Source of the DNA: Serripes groenlandicus
Lineage: Eukaryota > Mollusca > Bivalvia > Cardiida > Cardiidae
Assembly (NCBI GenBank): GCA_031761405.1
Contig: JASEVX010000085.1
Location: 620,001 to 684,000 of the forward strand
DNA: 64,000 nucleotides
Direction: 5' to 3'
Shown here: positions 41,316-54,891 of the stretch, piece by piece
Layout of the letters: each line of letters begins with the position of its first letter
How positions within the stretch are numbered: the stretch's first letter is position 1
The notes under the pieces: generated by a model
What the model saw: the letters and a program-made list of their open reading frames with translations, nothing else
Databases searched by the model: none
What the model was told of the DNA's origin: nothing
Position numbers and translations under genes: made by a program

Positions 41316-44300
41316 GCGGTCGACACCAGACGACATGAGCTTACGGTTCGTTCACACATTCTGAGATCCTAGTCGCATTGACCCAACACCAAAACATGCT
41401 GCAGCATTGTGCCCGTCGATGCAACACAATCTTCAGACGGTTCACAAACCATTACACTGCATAGAACAAGAAAGGAAACAGCGGGCGACGTGAACTTGAA
41501 GTTTGTTCACATATTCTGAAAACAACGGTCAGAGTTGCCGACCGTTCAGCCGTTCAAACCTGTCGCACGCTGAGTGTGTAGGTCAAATGCGACACCATCT
41601 AAAACATTGATTGATTGGGGTTTAACCCCGTTTTTAACGATTTCTCACTTAAATCACGGCAGTTCAGTTTAGTTTAATTTAGTTTAGTTTAGTTTATATG
41701 AGTTTAGTTTAAACTTATTTATTTTACATCGATTGCGACTTAACCAGTACTCGCGCCGTTTGTGTGGAAACATCCCAAAGTTCAGTTCACCTACTCATGC
41801 ATTTCCTGGTTTTCTCCAACCAGTACTCCCCACAACAAACTTCCCAAGCAACTGGCTGCTTTTCCATCTAAAACAGAAAACAGTTAATTAATTACAATAG
41901 AACAACATTACAAAAGGAAGGCACAGTACAACATGAACATTAGAAAACAGTTAATTAATTACAATAGAACAACATTACAGAAGGAAGGCACAGTACAACA
42001 TGAACATTAGAAAACAGTTAATTAATTACAATAGAACAACATTACAGAAGGAAAAGCACACAACATGAACATCTACAGTTTGGTTGAAAGCGGACATGTT
42101 GAAAGCGGTCGACACCAGACGACATGAGCTTACGGTTCGTTCACACATTCTGAGATCCTAGTCGCATTGACCCAACACCAAAACATGCTGCAGCATTGTG
42201 CCCGTCGATGCAACACAATCTTCAGACGGTTCACAAACCATTACACTGCATAGAACAAGAAAGGAAACAGCGGGCGACGTGAACTTGAAGTTTGTTCACA
42301 TATTCTGAAAACAACGGTCAGAGTTGCCGACCGTTCAGCCGTTCAAACCTGTCGCACGCTGAGTGTGTAGGTCAAATGCGACACCATCTAAAACATTGAT
42401 TGATTGGGGTTTAACCCCGTTTTTAACGATTTCTCACTTAAATCACGGCAGTTCAGTTTAGTTTAGTTTAATTTAGTTTAGTTTAGTTTAGTTTATATGA
42501 GTTTAGTTTAAACTTATTTATTTTACATCGATTGCGACTTAACCAGTACTCGCGCCGTTTGTGTGGAAACATCCCAAAGTTCAGTTCACCTACTCATGCA
42601 TTTCCTGGTTTTCTCCAACCAGTACTCCCCACAACAAACTTCCCAAGCAACTGGCTGCTTTTCCATCTAAAACAGAAAACAGTTAATTAATTACAATAGA
42701 ACAACATTACAGAAGGAAGGCACAGTACAACATGAACATTAGAAAACAGTTAATTAATTACAATAGAACAACATTACAGAAGGAAGGCACAGTACAACAT
42801 GAACATTAGAAAACAGTTAATTAATTACAATAGAACAACATTACAGAAGGAAAAGCACACAACATGAACATCTACAGTTTGGTTGAAAGCGGACATGTTG
42901 AAAGCGGTCGACACCAGACGACATGAGCTTACGGTTCGTTCACACATTCTGAGATCCTAGTCGCATTGACCCAACACCAAAACATGCTGCAGCATTGTGC
43001 CCGTCGATGCAACACAATCTTCAGACGGTTCACAAACCATTACACTGCATAGAACAAGAAAGGAAACAGCGGGCGACGTGAACTTGAAGTTTGTTCACAT
43101 ATTCTGAAAACAACGGTCAGAGTTGCCGACCGTTCAGCCGTTCAAACCTGTCGCACGCTGAGTGTGTAGGTCAAATGCGACACCATCTAAAACATTGATT
43201 GATTGGGGTTTAACCCCGTTTTTAACGATTTCTCACTTAAATCACGGCAGTTCAGTTTAGTTTAGTTTAATTTAGTTTAGTTTAGTTTAGTTTATATGAG
43301 TTTAGTTTAAACTTATTTATTTTACATCGATTGCGACTTAACCAGTACTCGCGCCGTTTGTGTGGAAACATCCCAAAGTTCAGTTCACCTACTCATGCAT
43401 TTCCTGGTTTTCTCCAACCAGTACTCCCCACAACAAACTTCCCAAGCAACTGGCTGCTTTTCCATCTAAAACAGAAAACAGTTAATTAATTACAATAGAA
43501 CAACATTACAGAAGGAAGGCACAGTACAACATGAACATTAGAAAACAGTTAATTAATTACAATAGAACAACATTACAGAAGGAAGGCACAGTACAACATG
43601 AACATTAGAAAACAGTTAATTAATTACAATAGAACAACATTACAGAAGGAAAAGCACACAACATGAACATCTACAGTTTGGTTGAAAGCGGACATGTTGA
43701 AAGCGGTCGACACCAGACGACATGAGCTTACGGTTCGTTCACACATTCTGAGATCCTAGTCGCATTGACCCAACACCAAAACATGCTGCAGCATTGTGCC
43801 CGTCGATGCAACACAATCTTCAGACGGTTCACAAACCATTACACTGCATAGAACAAGAAAGGAAACAGCGGGCGACGTGAACTTGAAGTTTGTTCACATA
43901 TTCTGAAAACAACGGTCAGAGTTGCCGACCGTTCAGCCGTTCAAACCTGTCGCACGCTGAGTGTGTAGGTCAAATGCGACACCATCTAAAACATTGATTG
44001 ATTGGGGTTTAACCCCGTTTTTAACGATTTCTCACTTAAATCACGGCAGTTCAGTTTAGTTTAGTTTAATTTAGTTTAGTTTAGTTTAGTTTATATGAGT
44101 TTAGTTTAAACTTATTTATTTTACATCGATTGCGACTTAACCAGTACTCGCGCCGTTTGTGTGGAAACATCCCAAAGTTCAGTTCACCTACTCATGCATT
44201 TCCTGGTTTTCTCCAACCAGTACTCCCCACAACAAACTTCCCAAGCAACTGGCTGCTTTTCCATCTAAAACAGAAAACAGTTAATTAATTACAATAGAAC

Positions 44301-47300
44301 AACATTACAGAAGGAAGGCACAGTACAACATGAACATTAGAAAACAGTTAATTAATTACAATAGAACAACATTACAGAAGGAAGGCACAGTACAACATGA
44401 ACATTAGAAAACAGTTAATTAATTACAATAGAACAACATTACAGAAGGAAAAGCACACAACATGAACATCTACAGTTTGGTTGAAAGCGGACATGTTGAA
44501 AGCGGTCGACACCAGACGACATGAGCTTACGGTTCGTTCACACATTCTGAGATCCTAGTCGCATTGACCCAACACCAAAACATGCTGCAGCATTGTGCCC
44601 GTCGATGCAACACAATCTTCAGACGGTTCACAAACCATTACACTGCATAGAACAAGAAAGGAAACAGCGGGCGACGTGAACTTGAAGTTTGTTCACATAT
44701 TCTGAAAACAACGGTCAGAGTTGCCGACCGTTCAGCCGTTCAAACCTGTCGCACGCTGAGTGTGTAGGTCAAATGCGACACCATCTAAAACATTGATTGA
44801 TTGGGGTTTAACCCCGTTTTTAACGATTTCTCACTTAAATCACGGCAGTTCAGTTTAGTTTAGTTTAATTTAGTTTAGTTTAGTTTAGTTTATATGAGTT
44901 TAGTTTAAACTTATTTATTTTACATCGATTGCGACTTAACCAGTACTCGCGCCGTTTGTGTGGAAACATCCCAAAGTTCAGTTCACCTACTCATGCATTT
45001 CCTGGTTTTCTCCAACCAGTACTCCCCACAACAAACTTCCCAAGCAACTGGCTGCTTTTCCATCTAAAACAGAAAACAGTTAATTAATTACAATAGAACA
45101 ACATTACAGAAGGAAGGCACAGTACAACATGAACATTAGAAAACAGTTAATTAATTACAATAGAACAACATTACAGAAGGAAGGCACAGTACAACATGAA
45201 CATTAGAAAACAGTTAATTAATTACAATAGAACAACATTACAGAAGGAAAAGCACACAACATGAACATCTACAGTTTGGTTGAAAGCGGACATGTTGAAA
45301 GCGGTCGACACCAGACGACATGAGCTTACGGTTCGTTCACACATTCTGAGATCCTAGTCGCATTGACCCAACACCAAAACATGCTGCAGCATTGTGCCCG
45401 TCGATGCAACACAATCTTCAGACGGTTCACAAACCATTACACTGCATAGAACAAGAAAGGAAACAGCGGGCGACGTGAACTTGAAGTTTGTTCACATATT
45501 CTGAAAACAACGGTCAGAGTTGCCGACCGTTCAGCCGTTCAAACCTGTCGCACGCTGAGTGTGTAGGTCAAATGCGACACCATCTAAAACATTGATTGAT
45601 TGGGGTTTAACCCCGTTTTTAACGATTTCTCACTTAAATCACGGCAGTTCAGTTTAGTTTAGTTTAATTTAGTTTAGTTTAGTTTAGTTTATATGAGTTT
45701 AGTTTAAACTTATTTATTTTACATCGATTGCGACTTAACCAGTACTCGCGCCGTTTGTGTGGAAACATCCCAAAGTTCAGTTCACCTACTCATGCATTTC
45801 CTGGTTTTCTCCAACCAGTACTCCCCACAACAAACTTCCCAAGCAACTGGCTGCTTTTCCATCTAAAACAGAAAACAGTTAATTAATTACAATAGAACAA
45901 CATTACAGAAGGAAGGCACAGTACAACATGAACATTAGAAAACAGTTAATTAATTACAATAGAACAACATTACAGAAGGAAGGCACAGTACAACATGAAC
46001 ATTAGAAAACAGTTAATTAATTACAATAGAACAACATTACAGAAGGAAAAGCACACAACATGAACATCTACAGTTTGGTTGAAAGCGGACATGTTGAAAG
46101 CGGTCGACACCAGACGACATGAGCTTACGGTTCGTTCACACATTCTGAGATCCTAGTCGCATTGACCCAACACCAAAACATGCTGCAGCATTGTGCCCGT
46201 CGATGCAACACAATCTTCAGACGGTTCACAAACCATTACACTGCATAGAACAAGAAAGGAAACAGCGGGCGACGTGAACTTGAAGTTTGTTCACATATTC
46301 TGAAAACAACGGTCAGAGTTGCCGACCGTTCAGCCGTTCAAACCTGTCGCACGCTGAGTGTGTAGGTCAAATGCGACACCATCTAAAACATTGATTGATT
46401 GGGGTTTAACCCCGTTTTTAACGATTTCTCACTTAAATCACGGCAGTTCAGTTTAGTTTAGTTTAATTTAGTTTAGTTTAGTTTAGTTTATATGAGTTTA
46501 GTTTAAACTTATTTATTTTACATCGATTGCGACTTAACCAGTACTCGCGCCGTTTGTGTGGAAACATCCCAAAGTTCAGTTCACCTACTCATGCATTTCC
46601 TGGTTTTCTCCAACCAGTACTCCCCACAACAAACTTCCCAAGCAACTGGCTGCTTTTCCATCTAAAACAGAAAACAGTTAATTAATTACAATAGAACAAC
46701 ATTACAGAAGGAAGGCACAGTACAACATGAACATTAGAAAACAGTTAATTAATTACAATAGAACAACATTACAGAAGGAAGGCACAGTACAACATGAACA
46801 TTAGAAAACAGTTAATTAATTACAATAGAACAACATTACAGAAGGAAAAGCACACAACATGAACATCTACAGTTTGGTTGAAAGCGGACATGTTGAAAGC
46901 GGTCGACACCAGACGACATGAGCTTACGGTTCGTTCACACATTCTGAGATCCTAGTCGCATTGACCCAACACCAAAACATGCTGCAGCATTGTGCCCGTC
47001 GATGCAACACAATCTTCAGACGGTTCACAAACCATTACACTGCATAGAACAAGAAAGGAAACAGCGGGCGACGTGAACTTGAAGTTTGTTCACATATTCT
47101 GAAAACAACGGTCAGAGTTGCCGACCGTTCAGCCGTTCAAACCTGTCGCACGCTGAGTGTGTAGGTCAAATGCGACACCATCTAAAACATTGATTGATTG
47201 GGGTTTAACCCCGTTTTTAACGATTTCTCACTTAAATCACGGCAGTTCAGTTTAGTTTAGTTTAATTTAGTTTAGTTTAGTTTAGTTTATATGAGTTTAG

Positions 47301-50300
47301 TTTAAACTTATTTATTTTACATCGATTGCGACTTAACCAGTACTCGCGCCGTTTGTGTGGAAACATCCCAAAGTTCAGTTCACCTACTCATGCATTTCCT
47401 GGTTTTCTCCAACCAGTACTCCCCACAACAAACTTCCCAAGCAACTGGCTGCTTTTCCATCTAAAACAGAAAACAGTTAATTAATTACAATAGAACAACA
47501 TTACAGAAGGAAGGCACAGTACAACATGAACATTAGAAAACAGTTAATTAATTACAATAGAACAACATTACAGAAGGAAGGCACAGTACAACATGAACAT
47601 TAGAAAACAGTTAATTAATTACAATAGAACAACATTACAGAAGGAAAAGCACACAACATGAACATCTACAGTTTGGTTGAAAGCGGACATGTTGAAAGCG
47701 GTCGACACCAGACGACATGAGCTTACGGTTCGTTCACACATTCTGAGATCCTAGTCGCATTGACCCAACACCAAAACATGCTGCAGCATTGTGCCCGTCG
47801 ATGCAACACAATCTTCAGACGGTTCACAAACCATTACACTGCATAGAACAAGAAAGGAAACAGCGGGCGACGTGAACTTGAAGTTTGTTCACATATTCTG
47901 AAAACAACGGTCAGAGTTGCCGACCGTTCAGCCGTTCAAACCTGTCGCACGCTGAGTGTGTAGGTCAAATGCGACACCATCTAAAACATTGATTGATTGG
48001 GGTTTAACCCCGTTTTTAACGATTTCTCACTTAAATCACGGCAGTTCAGTTTAGTTTAGTTTAATTTAGTTTAGTTTAGTTTAGTTTATATGAGTTTAGT
48101 TTAAACTTATTTATTTTACATCGATTGCGACTTAACCAGTACTCGCGCCGTTTGTGTGGAAACATCCCAAAGTTCAGTTCACCTACTCATGCATTTCCTG
48201 GTTTTCTCCAACCAGTACTCCCCACAACAAACTTCCCAAGCAACTGGCTGCTTTTCCATCTAAAACAGAAAACAGTTAATTAATTACAATAGAACAACAT
48301 TACAGAAGGAAGGCACAGTACAACATGAACATTAGAAAACAGTTAATTAATTACAATAGAACAACATTACAGAAGGAAGGCACAGTACAACATGAACATT
48401 AGAAAACAGTTAATTAATTACAATAGAACAACATTACAGAAGGAAAAGCACACAACATGAACATCTACAGTTTGGTTGAAAGCGGACATGTTGAAAGCGG
48501 TCGACACCAGACGACATGAGCTTACGGTTCGTTCACACATTCTGAGATCCTAGTCGCATTGACCCAACACCAAAACATGCTGCAGCATTGTGCCCGTCGA
48601 TGCAACACAATCTTCAGACGGTTCACAAACCATTACACTGCATAGAACAAGAAAGGAAACAGCGGGCGACGTGAACTTGAAGTTTGTTCACATATTCTGA
48701 AAACAACGGTCAGAGTTGCCGACCGTTCAGCCGTTCAAACCTGTCGCACGCTGAGTGTGTAGGTCAAATGCGACACCATCTAAAACATTGATTGATTGGG
48801 GTTTAACCCCGTTTTTAACGATTTCTCACTTAAATCACGGCAGTTCAGTTTAGTTTAGTTTAATTTAGTTTAGTTTAGTTTAGTTTATATGAGTTTAGTT
48901 TAAACTTATTTATTTTACATCGATTGCGACTTAACCAGTACTCGCGCCGTTTGTGTGGAAACATCCCAAAGTTCAGTTCACCTACTCATGCATTTCCTGG
49001 TTTTCTCCAACCAGTACTCCCCACAACAAACTTCCCAAGCAACTGGCTGCTTTTCCATCTAAAACAGAAAACAGTTAATTAATTACAATAGAACAACATT
49101 ACAGAAGGAAGGCACAGTACAACATGAACATTAGAAAACAGTTAATTAATTACAATAGAACAACATTACAGAAGGAAGGCACAGTACAACATGAACATTA
49201 GAAAACAGTTAATTAATTACAATAGAACAACATTACAGAAGGAAAAGCACACAACATGAACATCTACAGTTTGGTTGAAAGCGGACATGTTGAAAGCGGT
49301 CGACACCAGACGACATGAGCTTACGGTTCGTTCACACATTCTGAGATCCTAGTCGCATTGACCCAACACCAAAACATGCTGCAGCATTGTGCCCGTCGAT
49401 GCAACACAATCTTCAGACGGTTCACAAACCATTACACTGCATAGAACAAGAAAGGAAACAGCGGGCGACGTGAACTTGAAGTTTGTTCACATATTCTGAA
49501 AACAACGGTCAGAGTTGCCGACCGTTCAGCCGTTCAAACCTGTCGCACGCTGAGTGTGTAGGTCAAATGCGACACCATCTAAAACATTGATTGATTGGGG
49601 TTTAACCCCGTTTTTAACGATTTCTCACTTAAATCACGGCAGTTCAGTTTAGTTTAGTTTAATTTAGTTTAGTTTAGTTTAGTTTATATGAGTTTAGTTT
49701 AAACTTATTTATTTTACATCGATTGCGACTTAACCAGTACTCGCGCCGTTTGTGTGGAAACATCCCAAAGTTCAGTTCACCTACTCATGCATTTCCTGGT
49801 TTTCTCCAACCAGTACTCCCCACAACAAACTTCCCAAGCAACTGGCTGCTTTTCCATCTAAAACAGAAAACAGTTAATTAATTACAATAGAACAACATTA
49901 CAGAAGGAAGGCACAGTACAACATGAACATTAGAAAACAGTTAATTAATTACAATAGAACAACATTACAGAAGGAAGGCACAGTACAACATGAACATTAG
50001 AAAACAGTTAATTAATTACAATAGAACAACATTACAGAAGGAAAAGCACACAACATGAACATCTACAGTTTGGTTGAAAGCGGACATGTTGAAAGCGGTC
50101 GACACCAGACGACATGAGCTTACGGTTCGTTCACACATTCTGAGATCCTAGTCGCATTGACCCAACACCAAAACATGCTGCAGCATTGTGCCCGTCGATG
50201 CAACACAATCTTCAGACGGTTCACAAACCATTACACTGCATAGAACAAGAAAGGAAACAGCGGGCGACGTGAACTTGAAGTTTGTTCACATATTCTGAAA

Positions 50301-51560
50301 ACAACGGTCAGAGTTGCCGACCGTTCAGCCGTTCAAACCTGTCGCACGCTGAGTGTGTAGGTCAAATGCGACACCATCTAAAACATTGATTGATTGGGGT
50401 TTAACCCCGTTTTTAACGATTTCTCACTTAAATCACGGCAGTTCAGTTTAGTTTAGTTTAATTTAGTTTAGTTTAGTTTAGTTTATATGAGTTTAGTTTA
50501 AACTTATTTATTTTACATCGATTGCGACTTAACCAGTACTCGCGCCGTTTGTGTGGAAACATCCCAAAGTTCAGTTCACCTACTCATGCATTTCCTGGTT
50601 TTCTCCAACCAGTACTCCCCACAACAAACTTCCCAAGCAACTGGCTGCTTTTCCATCTAAAACAGAAAACAGTTAATTAATTACAATAGAACAACATTAC
50701 AGAAGGAAGGCACAGTACAACATGAACATTAGAAAACAGTTAATTAATTACAATAGAACAACATTACAGAAGGAAGGCACAGTACAACATGAACATTAGA
50801 AAACAGTTAATTAATTACAATAGAACAACATTACAGAAGGAAAAGCACACAACATGAACATCTACAGTTTGGTTGAAAGCGGACATGTTGAAAGCGGTCG
50901 ACACCAGACGACATGAGCTTACGGTTCGTTCACACATTCTGAGATCCTAGTCGCATTGACCCAACACCAAAACATGCTGCAGCATTGTGCCCGTCGATGC
51001 AACACAATCTTCAGACGGTTCACAAACCATTACACTGCATAGAACAAGAAAGGAAACAGCGGGCGACGTGAACTTGAAGTTTGTTCACATATTCTGAAAA
51101 CAACGGTCAGAGTTGCCGACCGTTCAGCCGTTCAAACCTGTCGCACGCTGAGTGTGTAGGTCAAATGCGACACCATCTAAAACATTGATTGATTGGGGTT
51201 TAACCCCGTTTTTAACGATTTCTCACTTAAATCACGGCAGTTCAGTTTAGTTTAGTTTAATTTAGTTTAGTTTAGTTTAGTTTATATGAGTTTAGTTTAA
51301 ACTTATTTATTTTACATCGATTGCGACTTAACCAGTACTCGCGCCGTTTGTGTGGAAACATCCCAAAGTTCAGTTCACCTACTCATGCATTTCCTGGTTT
51401 TCTCCAACCAGTACTCCCCACAACAAACTTCCCAAGCAACTGGCTGCTTTTCCATCTAAAACAGAAAACAGTTAATTAATTACAATAGAACAACATTACA
51501 GAAGGAAGGCACAGTACAACATGAACATTAGAAAACAGTTAATTAATTACAATAGAACAA

Positions 51561-53524
51561 TAGATCTTACAGTTTGTTCAATATCAATGTATAAACATTA
51601 ATTTAGGAGAAAGTACACCAGTGTGATACCTAAAATGTTTGCACATGTACGTATTCGACATTTGTTCCATCTCGCAAATGTTCAAAAGTAGCCCGATTCA
51701 TTTATTTGGGGGCATTTGATTGTAGTAGAAACTCTCCTCTGTCCAACCATACCATCTGTTTGTCTTAGATCACTATATTCAAGAAAAAGACCAGGGCCCA
51801 TTCGTATTTTGATATACCATACCGGTCTCACTCTAGTAATAATTAACTTTAGTGCATTACAATTCGCGTTCAAAACACCCTAGCCCTATGTCAAATTACA
51901 TGACATCACCTCGGAAAGCTATTACTACCGTTGTTCAAGTCTTTGCTATGACTCGGCCGTTTATATTTCACAGTGTTGTTATTAAGCAACGGTCTACAGT
52001 ACATATCAAGATCAGACAGTGCAGATGCGCTGGCTAATCTTATTCTACAACGGTAGCAATTAATGTTCGCAGATCTTCTTAAATGTTATTGAAAATTGTC
52101 TTAATCACCATTCAAACAAACACGCATTGTAATAGCCTCGGGAGATCTCAACTCAATTATTTTTATTTAGGCAAGTCGGCACATAAGTACCATTGGCCAT
52201 TTACAAGTATATACACGTGAAGAATAAGGATTAATGACGTAACATACATTCATTTACATGATTTAAATACACGAATACAAAAAATATATTCTAATATGCC
52301 AGAGAAGTACTATTATGTTTTGTTAACCAAGAATTATTGTTGATGAAATTCTTAGTTATTATCTACGTCCCTGTTATTACTAAACACCATATAGTGGTGA
52401 GCGCTCATCTCCGCTAAAAGCTTGGGGATGGTTTAATCCTTCCCAAATAAAACTAATCTTCAGCAGACGACTTCGAAAATATCCAGTTAAAACTATAGAA
52501 ACTTTCCAAAAATGAAAGAAGAATTATTAAATAGAGTGGAAAACAGTGAGGCTAAAGGAGAAAATAGTCATAAGCAATCCCTCTTTTGTCACAATATTTT
52601 CTTACTTGTCTTCTGCAAACGTGTCAAAATATGCCTGCTTTTTGTAAATAAGAAATCACACACAATTGAGACAGGTGTTCCTTATAGGTATTAGTGCAGT
52701 GCAAGTGTGTATGTTGTTTACCGCCACTTTCAATAATAGTTCAGTTATATCACGACGTGTCTTTGGTAACTAATCAGTACAACTGGTCCATTTAACCTGA
52801 TACCATGTATTCAATCGTAAGGCTAACCAGACAATCATGTGCACAAGGAGAACATTATTTTTCTACCATTTCTTAAGTCTCTAAACTGGTTTTATTTTAT
52901 TTTCACCAGGAGCGTAGATAAGTCTTATACACATGTACGTCCATGTCTTACCATAAACCACAATGTAATATATTTAGTATTTCAAATTAAAAACTACTTA
53001 CCAAACAGATTGTGAGATAGGTGGGCGCCATTTTATTTTATTTTAGCTATATGTTTAAATGCATGTCTTCACAGCTTAACCGTTGAGAAAAAATGAGAGT
53101 ATAATGGATCTATTAAAACAGTTCAGCCCAAAGCAATATCGCCCGGATTAGCCACCAAAACATACACCGATTTAATAACGGTTAATTACCGATATTAACA
53201 GATGTGATACGTTATAATACAACAGAATGGATAGGCAAACTTATAACAAGAAGAAACTCAATACAAAACTTGCATTGGATTGTTATATATTAACGTCATT
53301 ATACCTATAGCATAGGTGATCAAATGTTTACACTTATAACCATATAACCACGAAGTCCAGCACAAACACAGGGCTCAATGTATAAAACAATGTTTATAAG
53401 GTATTTACAGGTCTATTAATAAACCGTTACAGTTTCAGTCAAATATGGGTAATCCTACGACATCCTTTATTCTTCATGAAAGTGTAAGATTTTCTAAAGA
53501 GAATGACAGTTAGTTGTATAGGAT
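51561..53524. other. AT-rich single-copy DNA, no recognisable feature
   Basis: Immediately after the satellite edge the sequence becomes non-repetitive and AT-rich. Short open stretches exist, such as 51852-52037 and 52512-52694 on the plus strand, but their translations are of biased composition and show no domain or motif I recognise. I see no splice-flanked exon, SINE, microsatellite or hairpin worth naming here. Confidence 0.6.
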
Positions 53525-53710
53525 TTGATTTTGAAGGGCTTCATTGTGTGTGCCCCGTCTTTTGCAGACGACATGGCCCTTCTCTCTTTATCCATTACAT
53601 CTTTAATAACTATGTTTGATATGTATTACAAATACTCGTGTTTATGGAGATACCAATATAACTCCATCAAGTGTGCAGTTGCCACTTTTAATGAGTCCAG
53701 GGACGTAAGG
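53525..53710 (+). pseudogene. Non-LTR retrotransposon reverse transcriptase fragment (palm, motif C)
   Basis: Translation in the frame of 53525 gives an RT palm fragment. The catalytic-type box FADD is encoded at 53561-53572, in the context PSFADDMALLSLS. It is followed by a helix-like stretch, a CLWRYQYNSIKCAV segment and TFNES, matching the usual order of motif C then the W...N..K motif D region in CR1/Jockey-type RTs. Nothing of motifs 0-B precedes it in frame, and after about 53710 the sequence turns into a purine-rich low-complexity run. Because an RT motif C lies upstream of an endonuclease domain, this must be a different copy from the element starting at 53807. It is a truncated relic. 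RT assignment is confident; family is not. Confidence 0.75.
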
Positions 53711-53806
53711 TACAGAGAAAAAAAAAACGAGAGAGGGAGAGAAAAAGAGACCATTCAGTCATTCAGTCATATGGGATCCTTACACACAGACAGAAAGCGT
53801 TTTTAA

Positions 53807-54253
53807 CATTTCTTAACCATATATGGTGTTCCATATACCTTCAAAGTAACTGAGAAAACATTGGATTATATATTAATAAATGAAGCTTACGAAGACTCTG
53901 TCTACGAAAATACTGTTTTGACAGACCCCTGCTGTGCTGTGTCAGATCATTTACCATTACTAACCAAGTGTAACTTCCCTTTGACAAATATCCAACTACC
54001 ATGTCATGAAAGAGTGAACTGGAATAAATCCTCTGATGATACATTACTCTCATATATGATAAGCCTTCACAGCGACTTACTAACATTGAATTTAGATGCT
54101 TTATCCTACTCTTCTCAAAATATCGAATATCTATTTTTAGCATATTATTACGCGTATTCAGCAAAACTTGGACCTTTAAGTAAATACACAAAATCCTACT
54201 GGAATGATCGTCTTAAAGCACCGCACAATAAAAGAGAGAACAGAACGACATAA
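53807..54253 (+). pseudogene. Non-LTR retrotransposon endonuclease (APE-type) C-terminal part
   Basis: The open frame 53807-54253 begins inside an APE-type endonuclease: GVPYTFKV, then TLDYILIN, then AVSDHLPLL, with the SDH active-site triad element at 53942-53950. In this family the endonuclease nicks target DNA to prime reverse transcription. After the endonuclease comes the usual poorly conserved linker with W and N residues. The frame is lost at 54253 and the homologous reading resumes in another frame, so there is at least one frameshift. The N-terminal part of the endonuclease and ORF1 are missing or upstream and unrecognisable. This is the first of several pieces of one decayed copy spread to about 61970. 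Confidence 0.82.
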
Positions 54254-54633
54254 ATGGATATGTCGAAATCCACCTCAATCCTCAGATAATACCTTTTATC
54301 AGGCGTATAAACGGGCAAAACGTGGGTTCAGGAAAACTCAGAGAAAAAAAAAAGATAAAATCAACAATGAATCTTACACAAAACTGAAATTGACATCAAT
54401 GTGAGAAGCAAACGCAAAAACAACTTTCACATTACCAACTGTATCAAGCAGAATGGTGTAACTATAAGGGATCCTAACGATATTTCTAACGCATTTGGCT
54501 CCTATTACGCCGGCGTTTTTCAACCTAAAAATATGCCCCACTTCAATACTGATCATTTAAAAAGTGTCTAAGAAAGGGTAATTGAATTGCTTCAATCAGA
54601 TGACTATTCTGAGGATCCTGTGTTAACGCATGA
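54240..54633 (+). pseudogene. Linker between endonuclease and RT of the same retrotransposon
   Basis: Translation continues with basic linker sequence (HKWICRNPPQSSDNTFYQ, then KRAKRGFRKTQRKKK). After another frame change it gives NGVTIRDPNDISNAFGSYY, a typical pre-RT block in which a newly named segment of the element precedes the fingers domain. A stop at about 54569 and the frame changes show decay. The piece ends at the left target duplicate (54624-54633) of the SINE inserted at 54634. Confidence 0.72.
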
Positions 54634-54891
54634 TTTGTTTGTTTGTTTGGAGTTTAACGCCGCTTTCAACAGCTTTGGTCATATCACGGCGGTCAGTGCA
54701 CCTACCCATGTTTTCCTGGCTTTCCCACACCAGTACTTACACAACATTCTTTCGAAGCCACTGACTACTTTCTCACATAGATCAGGTGAGAGGCAATGGA
54801 AAACATCGCCCGAAAGAATGTCGCCGCAACCGGGTATCGAACCCGTGACCTCCAGATACGCTACCAATTGAGCTACCCGGCCGGGTCGTGA
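54634..54891 (-). mobile_element. Complete tRNA-derived SINE inserted in the retrotransposon
   Basis: On the minus strand it opens with a tRNA-like head: box A-type TAGCTCAATTGG (from 54863-54874) and box B-type GGGTTCGATACCC (from about 54832-54844). These are the internal RNA polymerase III promoter elements of such SINEs. The body and a (CAAA)n tail follow, seen on the plus strand as TTTGTTTGTTTG. It is flanked by a perfect 10-bp target duplication, TAACGCATGA, at 54624-54633 and 54892-54901. The reading frames of the host retrotransposon on the two sides agree when one duplicate is ignored. The body is homologous to the outer SINE in the satellite unit. Confidence 0.9.

Larger units (their letters stand above)
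1..51560. repeat. Satellite DNA array, ~799-bp unit, 64 full copies plus a truncated one
   Basis: Head-to-tail near-identical units fill the first 51.6 kb. I used the sequence CTTAACCAGTACTCGCGCCG as a phase marker. It occurs at 8, 847, 1686, 2485, 3284 and so on to 51327, giving 64 full intervals. Forty-two intervals are exactly 799 bp; the others are 789, 790, 791, 794, 795, 804, 808, 839, 844, 849 or 854. The array already runs at the left window edge and stops abruptly at 51560, inside the second 67-bp sub-repeat of the unit. I saw no reading frame of useful length in the unit on either strand. Substitutions between units are rare single bases, for example 10232, 11077, 13514, 31080 and 41912. 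Centromeric or heterochromatic location is possible but not shown by the sequence. Confidence 0.98.

Noticed and set aside
1..51560. CENP-B box-like motif in the satellite
   Set aside because: I looked for the NTTCGNNNNANNCGGGN pattern on both strands of the unit; the TTCG and CCCG occurrences do not fit the required spacing and bases.
53841..54191. Minus-strand open frame of 116 codons
   Set aside because: It is antisense to the endonuclease coding relic, which shows recognisable family motifs on the plus strand.
54830..54880. Functional tRNA gene on the minus strand
   Set aside because: Box A and box B are present, but the sequence continues directly into a SINE body and tail with target duplicates; the same holds for 55720-55787 and 63866-63920.
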